A stretch of DNA of 64,000 bases, taken from the NCBI GenBank assembly GCA_911728435.2, contig OU452205.1, positions 5,400,260 through 5,464,259 on the forward strand, in the 5' to 3' direction. Source of the stretch: Apoderus coryli. Lineage: Eukaryota; Arthropoda; Insecta; Coleoptera; Attelabidae. The number at the start of each line of letters is the position of its first letter. Within the stretch, counting starts at the first letter, position 1. The notes below the pieces were generated by a model that did not search any database, was not told the origin of the DNA, and saw only the letters and a program-made list of their open reading frames with translations. The position numbers were made by a program, and so were the translations under genes. Of this stretch, positions 55,139 to 64,000 are shown in pieces.

Positions 55139-55250
55139 TTTTATTATTATTATTATCATTATATTTTTAAAATGTAGCCATAAATTATTTTTATCGAACC
55201 CATGAATAAAACTTTTAGGAAATTAAATAGTTTAGCCACACAACCCTGTA

Positions 55251-56282
55251 TATTAATTTAGAAACTCAAATAACATTAGTTGTGAATAATTGATAAAATA
55301 TATTTATTAGTCTAATTTATTATGTCATTTCTAGCGATATGACAAAACATTCATCATAATAAACTAAAGCTAAAATATAATATGGCAGAAAAGCGAGTGT
55401 AACACGTGCCCGCATGTCCTATTATGTTATTATAGAAACTGCATGTTGATAAGGCGTGTGCAGGTGCTTTTTGCCTACCTAATAGTTAATAGTTACCTAC
55501 TAGGTAAAGCGTATATAAATGTTATCTGGTTTACGCGAGTCTAGAACAGCTTTAGCAGGTTTAGTATTATACGATTAAAATACTAACATTGGTTAGGTGG
55601 TCTCCTATTACAAACAAATGACCATACCGTATTCATGTGTAATTTAAGAATTAATCGATTTTGGTGTTTAAAATTTAATGTACGTAAGGATACTTGTTTC
55701 CATGCTCATATCGATTTAGCGGTAGCTTAATTTTAAGCATGGCGTTTTATGTTTAAATTATAAAGCGACTATGGAGACTCAATATCAATTCAGATATGTT
55801 GTTATATGTTTACACAGCTTTATATCCTGCAAGGACGATGCTACTTTCAATTCAGATTGAAATCTAAATCGTTGAATAAATAGTAGATGAATGCACTATT
55901 CATTTTTTATTTTTATCATAAAATAAAGCCGGGCAAATCTTTCGTAGCCTTCTCAAGCTCTAGTTGTCGCTTTCTCCATCTTATCATTATTCTGGTATAG
56001 TATATTAAATTAGGTACTGTAACGAAACCCTGTTGCTACGCCTATGTTCTTGAATCTGCACACCGAGTTTTTATGTTGTCTACTATCATGCCTACACTAT
56101 TTATTTAAAATTAACTGACTGAAAATATTTGAATATCCACTATCCAGTAAGAAATATTATTTTTATTTTGTAAAATTTTCACCATATTGATAGTAAATTT
56201 TCAAAGTTAAACAGTACCACTAACTTAATTTACTGACAAACAAAGAACAATCAGACTGTCACTCGTTTACGAGGGCGAACCA
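55251..56282. other. No gene seen
   Basis: AT-rich, no motif. Confidence 0.55.
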
Positions 56283-57185
56283 CACTGAAAAAAATATTTG
56301 TTTGGATCAAAAAAAAAATGGAGTTGAACCAAACAAATATTTCTTCGGTATACGACAAACAACCCATGTATTTGAGAAAAATATATGGTTTATTTGAAAT
56401 ACCCAACTAGTATTTGTTTGATTTAAATAAATATTTATTTGACTTAGTACTTATACCTACTTGTTAACAAGGCCCGAAAATGTAAGGCTATATTTGTTTG
56501 CTTGAACTAACTAGAGTTATTTAGAAGAAAGACTCCATGTACTTGGCTCAAAGGTGCTGCTACTTGGAATAAATAAATATTTGTTTATTCTGAATAAACA
56601 TTTTTTTATATTAAATATGTGATTGGTTCTATCCAAATAAATAATTTGTTCCGGAAAATTTGATTGTTTGCTACCAATAAATACTTTGTTTGTTACAAAT
56701 AAATATTTATTTCTGCAAACATGTTTTTTTCTAGAAATTAATTTACAAATATTTTTGTTAATAAAACTAGGAACTGTTTGGATGAATTGTTATAATTAAC
56801 TTATAACATTTAGGCACTTACTACATTCGAATAGGGGTCATATGTCAACGGACATTATTTTTTTTATTTAGTATATAATATATAGGTATAAGTCATAACT
56901 AACACAATAAAAACCACCTTCTATATTGAACTAATACTAAATTAAACGCATGCGCTATGAAGTTGAATCCCCACCAGCCATGCGCGTCGGCTCATTTTAT
57001 TATTATTTATTTGATTCAAATAACGGTGGACTTGTTTCAAATAACCAGGAATTAACTTTAATCAAATAACTTTATTTATTTCGCACAAACACTGTTTATT
57101 TGCGTCAAATAAATTTTTTTTGAGTTAAACAAATAAAAGCCAAATAATTATTTATTAGGGTTCATTTTTAGAATTTTTTTCAGTG
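56283..57185. mobile_element. CACTGAAAAAAAT-ended element rich in TATTTGTTTG motifs
   Basis: CACTGAAAAAAAT at 56283 and ATTTTTTTCAGTG ending at 57185 are perfect 13 bp inverted ends. The 900 bp between hold more than a dozen variants of AAATAAATATTTGTTTG on both strands (for example 56411, 56425, 56489, 56575, 56689, 56697, 57060, 57100). No reading frame. No target duplication could be fixed. Confidence 0.55.
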
Positions 57186-57220
57186 CATTAACTGCGCAAG
57201 ATAGTGCGCCTCCAGAGTAA

Positions 57221-57240
57221 GAACCCACGCGCCGCCACTG
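57221..57240. repeat. Solitary hAT-like terminus
   Basis: GAACCCACGCGCCGCCACTG resembles the right ends of the hAT elements at 38580 and 52185. The following octamer CATTTCTT was not found next to a CAGTGG end elsewhere, so the left part is missing or outside. Confidence 0.35.
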
Positions 57241-58061
57241 CATTTCTTATATATGTTCAATAAAATGTTGCATTCTTATAGTTATTAAACACAAATAGCT
57301 TAAAAACAAAACACAAAAAACTAAAACAATTGAATTAAAAAAGTTTAAACGCCGCACCGCAGTAATAGTAATTATAGATAACTATTATATTAGGACGTGA
57401 TATCGATCAAATAAACATTGAGAAATATTTATTGCCAACCAATGCAACAACAACATATAATTTCAAAGAAAATATTTTAAATCTTCTTTATTTTATTTTT
57501 GTCTTTATTAATGTATTGTTATTATTAAGTATTTCTATTTATAATTAAGTACAGTTATTATTAGAACTTAAGTTACTTTTAATACCAATACACATGTCTG
57601 AATGTAAGTATATCCGTCAGCTGCTGTCGATGTTCATGATTTTTATTTTGTTCTCTGTTTAAAGAAGACATAAAAAATTATAAAAGTAACTAATCAATCG
57701 TTGCTTAAGTACATTTAGTATTATTATAAATTTATACTATAATTTTTATTAATATGAAATTAACGTTAATTGGGTAAAACAGAAAGGATGGATGATGCAT
57801 GATTTTAAAACCAGTTTTTGTTCTTTGGCTTAAATGATTTTATAAATTACGATTATCAGTTAAAATCAAATTGAGATACAGAGAGAATCACGATGTATAG
57901 TATATATAATATTACCTGAAAATGATGCTTCTACCAGGTACTGATCAAAACCAGGGCAATTCATATGTTAATATCATGTTTTTATTGAGCCTTCACTGGA
58001 TGAGCGTACCCTGCATATTTGTAAATCACCGAGAGACGAACGATCCAACCAGTCAAATATA
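57241..58061. other. No gene seen
   Basis: AT-rich, no motif. Confidence 0.55.
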
Positions 58062-59393
58062 TACACTATTGGACAAAAGTAGAGCAACAAAGTGCTTTTA
58101 TTTCTTTGAATTTGAAAAACTAATTAAATATTATTGTAATCCCCAGTTAATTTTAATGAAATATTATCCCCAATATTAGGAATGTTTCACAATATTTTGG
58201 TACACTTTAAACGAAATCTAGGTACAGAAATATTTATAATTATAAAGATCGACGAAATGAAGTGCGACAAAAGCAACAAATTGTGTCAATAGTATTTTAT
58301 TTTACATATTAGGATAAAAAAACATTAAACACATTGGACAGTATTTTCGGAAAGGTTTATCCAAGCTCCATTGATTTTATTTACCAATGATGGTTTATTC
58401 GTGAATACTTGTGTACGAATTCCACGCTCAACTTTTTCACATTGATTTTAAATAAAATAAAAGTTTGAGGATATAGTGCCGCCCACTCCAAAACCAGAAT
58501 GTTATTTTCTTGAAACCACTCTTGAACAATTTGGAAGTGTTTTGGATCGTTATCCTATTAGAAAATAAAATGCAACGGCATTTCCCACTCTGCATAAGGC
58601 AACATTACATTTTGCATTAGATCTCTATAGATAAATCGATCCATTGTGTCATTAATGAAGTTTAAAGGAACCACCCCATTCCATGAGGAACAACCCCATG
58701 GAAAACACTGCCTTTACCTGTGGGTGTAACGTATTTTGTGATGAAACCTTGGATTGATTGGCCGTCTTATATGCTTCATTCTATAAGAATTGAAAATTTT
58801 ATAACATGTTTCATCGCTAAATAACACTTTTTCCCAATCTCTACTGTCCAATTTAAATGTCAACGTGCAAATTCAAGCCTAGCCACTCCATTTCTTACCG
58901 AAATAAGCGGCTTTTTAGCCGGGCGTCTACTAAATAACTTTGCGTCTACCAACCTTTTTTGAACTATCCGTGGACTATCCTCAATTTCGGGAATTTCAGC
59001 AATTATTCTAGGTGCAGACATCCAAGGATCGTTTTGGGAAATTTTTTTAAGGCGTCTGTCTGTCGTAGTTGTTGTTTTTCTCGAGCTGGCCGATTTCGGT
59101 ATATTCTCTAAATGTCCCGTTTCATTGTAACTTCAAATTATTTTGGATACGCTGTCTCTGGGTAAAAACAAACCGTCTTGCAATTGTACCTTACAAGTGT
59201 GCAGTCACTACTCTCTATTTTAATTCTTTAGAAATTGGAATACCTCTTGGCATGATTAATCCAGCACAGAAATATTAATTAAACATAAAATAAACTCAGA
59301 AAAAATATTTTAACCTTTACTGTCGCTAAAACCTTAATTTTTTAGGCAAATATTAAAATGTTGCTTTACTTTTGACGCATTACAATATTGTAT
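58062..59393 (-). mobile_element. Tc1-like element
   Basis: The left end TACACTATTGGACAAAAGTA continues GAGCAACAAAG; the right end, as complement, reads TACAATATTGT then CAAAAGTAAAGCAACA and finishes near 59392. The length (~1.33 kb) and the minus-strand transposase inside fit a Tc1-like element with TA target. Confidence 0.8.
58330..59260 (-). pseudogene. Tc1-like transposase, decayed
   Basis: The start MPRGIPISKELK (59260) is followed by several frame changes through the DNA-binding part (KSPRKNFPKRSLDV-like, where PRKRS is expected). The catalytic domain is clear: LDSRDWEKVLFSDETCYKIF (first Asp in FSDE), HIRRPINPRFHHKI, GVVPLNFINDTMDRFIYRDL, MQNVMLPYAEWEMPLHFIF, DNDPKHFQIVQEWFQENNIL (second Asp) and VLEWAALYPQT, where the usual SPDLNPIE third block is destroyed. 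Stops lie in several positions. The family cuts and pastes at TA; this copy is dead. Confidence 0.8.
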
Positions 59394-61683
59394 TAAAAGG
59401 TCAAAATGATGACCCGCTCAGCTTTTCTAGTATTATTGCATCTTGCATCGCCGGCATAAATGAAATACATATCTGCCTACTCTTCAAACGTAAATTCAAC
59501 CATTTTCACACTTTAACCCCAAAACTTTCTCGCAAAAGACAAGAATGTCGATCACTTTAGCTTATCTCTTTATCTTTCATCTCGATTACAATGTTTACTA
59601 AAGTACCTATTACCTAACAAGTTGCAACAATTTTGTAATTCTGATTAAAAGAACGTTGTTATGTTTCCTTTTTTTTGTAAATGCACATGAAGCGCGGCAG
59701 CTCTTCGTCTGGTGGCACTAGGTCGTTACTTAGAGGGTTTACTTGGTTTTAAAAAAATGAAAGATGGAATTTGTCAGGCGCCACTTACTTTTTTTTGAAA
59801 GTAGAAGGTGAAAGTAAGAAACCTAAAAAAGATGAAAACTAAGGTAGCTTGTCTAAAGAAAAAAGCAATTAAAATATTAAATTGAGTTTATTCAAACTTG
59901 GGTTAGTTATTATGGATTAGCAATAATGTTGAGTAACTCTCTAATTAAGAATTCAATTAAAAACAAATGAATTTAATTCGAAGTCAGATTACCGTAATAA
60001 TTACTAAATATTAATAATTATAAACTTAATTAATAAGCTTAAAAATTGGAGAAACTTTATACAGTGTTACTAGGGAAGATTCATGAATCTGTTTAACAAG
60101 TAAATACAATTCTAAGTAGGTAATTATTATTCGGTAGATAATGTTAAATTATATGTAAAATCTGAAAATAATGCAAATATCAAAAAATCAAAATTTGACA
60201 ATGAAATCTAGTTAGTAAAATGTTAGTAAACTATTCTTAAACTGGCCTTTTAAACAGGGGGCTCCTGTGAAGTAAACTTCACCAACGTTTTATAGCTTGC
60301 GTAACTACGATGGCGAAAGCATTGTGATGGATGGATTTCTGACCAAAAACGATGTAGTTGCACAGCTTACATAACCACAACCATGGAGGTGTGGATCAAG
60401 ATGATTATCTGACCATATCAAACAACGATGTAGATACTATTTCGATAGTATATAAAAAAACCCTAAATAGAAACATATATTTTATATTTGAACATTACAT
60501 AGAGCGAAAAACTTTAAACTTACCCCTGTAGTTAAATGGTGTTTTTTTTTATTCCAAATACGCCAAACAAGAACTTAGATAGAGATTTTGGTTTTATAAC
60601 TGTTGAACTCAATGAACGGTAAATACTCTATAATTAACAACACTAATTTTGTAACAAAGCCCAAAATTGGAATACTAGCACGTTAATTTTCTTCTCATAA
60701 TAGAGTTTTTAACGAATCTACCCACAATCAAAGAATGCCCAGCTCTTTTTAAAAATTGTCTTGTTCTTATCGAGAAGTCAGGACGATATAGCCGAATCTC
60801 GGCGCTACTCAAGCGTAGGCCTATGAGTCTAGGAAATAATTATTATTCCCTTACCAAAACTATTACGAGTAAATAGCAAATAGGAGAAACGGCATACATG
60901 AAGACAAATAAAATGGTTTATTGGCGCAAAAATTTTAGAGAGAAAAAATATGCTACAAAGTAAATTAAAATTGAAAGCAGAACAATTGCAAAGCAGCAAA
61001 AATAACTCTGGAGCCAAAACGGCTCATGTTTGACTAGGGTACTCTAGACAAAACTTATTCACCACAATGTCCTACAGAACCTCCTTAAGTTTGGCGCAAC
61101 TTTTTTGAAACACCATGTCAATTGATTGATCAATTGATTGACATGAAACATTGTATTATAATTACACATGTCTACCTCGCAATAAACCTCATAACGTACC
61201 TATATAAACAGCTTTTACAGAACCGCAATTGATACATAGGTAAGTATAAAATATGCCAGTTCCTTTTTTTCATAAGTATATAAATTGGATGTTGGCGATC
61301 ATTAGGATTGAAGAACAACATTAAAGAACAAGCAACAGTACAAATTCATTTAAAGAACATTAACGTATAATCATCTGTAATGATACAAGCATCACAAAAA
61401 ATTTCAAAACGGAAATATAGGTCAGTAGACAACTGATTACAATCTGCAATATCAATGTAAAAGATGTCTTACATATACGATGTAAATTTTAAAAGTATAT
61501 TGGTTAGTCAGAGACAATAATTCACATTCAAATTACACAAAGTACCTAATGCAACGAATCCTTTAATTACTATAATTACGTTTAAAGTTTACACAAAGTT
61601 CCAAAGTTATGGCGAGCTTTACTGATCTTAATATGCAATATATCTGGATTTTCGGCTTAATTGATGTGAATCAAAAATAGAAG
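59394..61683. other. No gene supported
   Basis: The longest stretch without an identified element. AT-rich, no convincing exon. A 32-base imperfect palindrome of ATTGATTGATCAATTGATTG type lies at 61116-61145. Confidence 0.5.
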
Positions 61684-61760
61684 AGGTCCAGTATACCTAA
61701 CCCCTGTGGGATTCCCACATCAATTTCTTGGAGGCCTGATACTCAGAAAAATAAAGAAAC
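61684..61760 (-). pseudogene. LINE reverse transcriptase scrap
   Basis: The minus strand reads SGLQEIDVGIPQGLGILDLF, resembling the GVPQGSxLGPLLF block of LINE reverse transcriptases, followed in another frame by LIHIN (compare LIxIND). Too short to classify. Confidence 0.4.
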
Positions 61761-62158
61761 ATAGAAATGTCATCTAATTTCAATGTTTGTCTTCATAACA
61801 TAAAGGTCAATATTTACTTTTTTAATGACAGAAGGAGTGTTGTAAATAAAAGTCAGGGGCATAGTATAATCTTTTGAAATCGTGGTTGCAGTTTCCAATA
61901 ATAAATACATACCTATGCAGGAACTGTTGCTTTTTTTTCAAATATAAATTATTAAATAATAGGAAACATAACTACGTTATGAAAATATTTATTATTAAAT
62001 GCAAAGGTATATAATTATGAATTTTTGTTTTAACATTTACTAATTATAAGAAACCATATTTGAAATGAATCGACCTGAGAAACTGAATATGTTTCTACTA
62101 AGTTTAGGCAAGATAAAAATTATTATGAAACTAAAAAAAAAAACTATTTGGACGGTTC
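61761..62158. other. Probable 3' untranslated region of the THAP gene
   Basis: No coding motif. On the minus strand the poly(A) signal AATAAA lies at 61993-61988, about 166 bases past the stop codon of the THAP gene. Confidence 0.4.
61988..61993 (-). terminator. Poly(A) signal AATAAA
   Basis: First AATAAA downstream of the THAP gene stop on the minus strand. Confidence 0.4.
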
Positions 62159-63337
62159 TCAAATAAAACTTCGACGGTTATTGCAATTGATTATATTCTT
62201 TAATGAATAATGAACGTATACAATTATTGATAGGGTTTTAGACGAACTTGCTGCTAATGTGTCACTTTTTGATATGTCCATGATCTCCACATTATACTGG
62301 GTCAGGCTGAAAAAAAAATAGCACAAATTTTAATTTATTGTTGCGGTGACCAGTATGTATGTGATTAGAATAGTTTTGCACATACTTTTCTTCCTCAATG
62401 GACACAGACAGAGAAATGGCTGTAAATGTCATACTTTTTGCAACCTCAGCTGTAGACGCTAATCCGAGGGTAATCTGTTAAAAAATATTTGCAATAAATT
62501 GTAATATTTCTAATCGCACAAAAATATTAACTTACTGAACATAGCGAACAGGAATGGCTGTGTGCGATATGCATGTTTGTTTTGCAAATATTCTAATGTC
62601 TATTTGGTTGAAATAATGTTGTGAGCTAACATAAGAACTTTTAGTGATCGTTTCAAAACTTAAACCAAGAGAAATACACCACTCTTTTCTAACGGCTTGA
62701 TCACTGGGAAACCTACACGAATTATTGTACTATACTATAAATAAAACATGAATAACTGATATGAATAGAATAAATAGGATCATAGTGCCCACTTGCACCA
62801 CATCCGATATCTTCTCTTTATCGTAAGGTTTGTCCTATACCAATAATAATTGTAAGTATACTTATAGTAATCTTTATTTATTTGTCTGATGCATAACACA
62901 GTTTCCCATTGATATTTTATATAATATTTTGTATCTTCGCTCAAGCTTAATGAATTTGTCAAATGGATAAAAATTTAAAAACAATTTTGACATAATTTTT
63001 CCGGATATGTAGGTATATATTTTGTATATAGCAGAACAAGACCAAATTTGAGACCACGAAAACACTGCAATTTCAATAGCAAAAACAGTACGAAAGTTAG
63101 ATTATCCATTAAAATCTCTGACACTCTCCGGCTTCCAGCAGAATATTCTCACCGAGAATTCAGAAATTTATTATATTACTGTCTATGTTGCAACTAGGTG
63201 TATAGTAGATTTAAACAACTCATGTTAACTGCTATCTCTGCAAAATCCCAAAATCTACGCCATTGTACTTACTTGTGACACGTAACCTGACTCGGAAACT
63301 CACTCGACATGCAAACTAAGCACTTTTTTCTCCCCAT
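62159..63337 (-). CDS. THAP-domain protein gene, three exons
   Basis: Exon 1 (63337-63273): ATG, MGRKKCLVCMSSEFPSQVTC plus H, donor AAGTAAGTA. Exon 2 (62712-62536): KFPSDQAVRKEWCISLGL, ITKSSYVSSQHYFNQIDI and TAIPVRYV, donor CAGTAAGTT. Exon 3 (62306-62159), after a strong TTTTTTTTTCAG acceptor: LTQYNVEIMDISKSDTLAAS ... RRSFI-stop. All junction phases agree and give 129 residues. Residues 1-80 form a THAP zinc finger, a DNA-binding domain of transcription factors and P-element-related proteins. C6 and C9, FP, the Trp and AIP are present, but the Cys of the final C-x2-H is Ser (VSSQHYF), so zinc binding may be impaired. The C-terminal 50 residues are unrecognised. No inverted repeats surround it, so a host gene is likelier than a transposon. 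Confidence 0.65.
62386..62474 (-). other. Possible extra exon within the THAP gene
   Basis: TTTTTTAACAG precedes and GTATGTG follows this 89-base segment. One frame is open and protein-like (ITLGLASTAEVAKSMTFTAI, SLSVSIEEE) and joins exon 3 in phase, but it does not join exon 2 in phase: inclusion after exon 2 brings a stop within five codons. It could be a regulated poison exon, an alternative first-exon product, or show that one base is wrong in the sequence. Confidence 0.35.
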
Positions 63338-64000
63338 TATTTAAAGAAAAAACAGTTTTACACACTACAAAAGCAGTAAAGTGGAAGAGTCTCGTAAAAT
63401 TCACTATATTCGGGTTATAAAACTGTACGTAACACTACTCGCACCCCACACGTCAACGTGAAGTGTAAATAATAAACAAATCCCTCGGCGGGGTTGCCAC
63501 ACATTTATAGAACTCTCTTTTTGTGAATCATATTATATTTGATTGATTTCTTGTCGTTAAATTGTTTATGAACATATAATGGAAGCCGAATACAAAAATA
63601 AATATTATAAATATTGTTCTGCAATGTAAGAACACTGTGACCAACCGTAATAAAAATTTACACTGCTATGTGAAATAAGAGTTCTAATTCTATGAATAAA
63701 ACGAACAATTTGCAACAGTGTTAGATTTTATTAGTAAAAAAGTGAAGGTTATGTCGGCTACAAACATTTTTGTGGTTATTTTCTTGTTATGCCACTTCTA
63801 TGTTTGTTTATTTTTCTGATATCACTGAATCCAAGTTTCTGTCACTTAAATATGATCCTATATTTTAGTAAACCCTGTATTAAAGACAGGAAAAGTGATA
63901 TTAAGAAATCATCAAGTACCAGCATCTCTTTTTCATGTTCTCTATATATACATACAGAAAGATAAATAAACAAAAACAACAATTACAGTTTTCGCTAGGC
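63338..64000. other. Upstream region of the THAP gene
   Basis: No coding sequence. On the minus strand TTCACGTTGACGTGTGGGGT and TTTTATAACCC lie 60-120 bases before the start codon and may belong to the promoter. Nothing else is recognised. Confidence 0.4.

Larger units (their letters stand above)
52467..55250. mobile_element. Composite: TA-flanked inverted repeats around Tc1 and LINE fragments
   Basis: TACAGGGTTATTC at 52467 and GAATAA.../CAACCCTGTA ending at 55250 open inverted repeats of about 75-85 bp. The best block is TTTCCTAAAAGTTTTATTCA with TGGGTTCGATAAAAAT, present at 52504 and as complement near 55185-55225. TA is found outside both ends. Everything between is made of other elements: a 64 bp MITE, a Tc1 5' fragment and a LINE fragment. 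The outer element's own coding region is not seen. Confidence 0.6.

Noticed and set aside
61208..61240. 19-base segment between CAG and GTAAGT that could be a microexon
   Set aside because: Good-looking splice words occur by chance in this much AT-rich sequence, and there are no partner exons.
1..64000. CRISPR arrays, rRNA genes, bacterial operons or integrated viral genes
   Set aside because: No regularly spaced direct repeats, no rRNA-like conserved blocks, no Shine-Dalgarno-led gene clusters and no recognisable viral structural genes were seen; all reverse transcriptases fit non-LTR or Penelope-like elements.

Overview
This window is nuclear DNA from an insect, or at least an arthropod. 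It is AT-rich, has almost no long open reading frames, contains spliced coding segments with GT/AG junctions, and is packed with decayed eukaryotic transposable elements. Nothing in it looks bacterial, phage or organellar. I cannot name the species.

Layout. 0-4 kb: a damaged mariner, a Penelope-like reverse transcriptase scrap, and a non-LTR retrotransposon whose 5' part is inverted. 8-20 kb: a PIF/Harbinger-type element carrying a MADF/Myb gene, several Tc1/mariner transposase remnants, a tyrosine-recombinase (Crypton-like) scrap, a Harbinger transposase fragment and two copies of a palindromic fold-back element. 21.4 kb: a three-unit tandem repeat. 23.8-27.1 kb: an RTE-like LINE with an internal deletion, next to an oppositely oriented LINE. 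28.3-30.9 kb: an element with ~280-300 bp inverted repeats that holds a near-perfect 78 bp hairpin, a LINE scrap and a possible first coding exon. 31.7-33.4 kb: a hAT element with a perfect 8 bp target duplication. 33.7-35.5 kb: a mariner inserted into a LINE that is itself fused to a second mariner. 35.5-38.6 kb: hammerhead-ribozyme-like motifs, a palindrome and a short hAT element. 39.4-46.1 kb: two copies of one LINE family, one nearly intact, in opposite orientations. 46.8-49.0 kb: a second RTE-like copy abutting a fold-back Tc1/mariner derivative. 49.7-52.2 kb: a non-autonomous hAT element enclosing what looks like a captured host exon. 52.5-55.3 kb: an inverted-repeat element containing a Tc1 fragment and a third copy of the 39-46 kb LINE family. 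56.3-57.2 kb: an element full of AAATAAATATTTGTTTG-like repeats. 58.1-59.4 kb: a Tc1-like element.

The one good host-gene candidate is a THAP-domain gene on the minus strand, exons spread over 62159-63337, which has to be assembled from spliced exons. Its zinc-binding motif has a Cys-to-Ser change.

The most unusual recurring signal is a set of small motifs with a CTGANGA...GAAA core separated by a stem, resembling the hammerhead ribozymes known from Penelope-like elements. At least three also have a matching stem I. All element identifications rest on motifs I recognised by eye; no database search was possible.
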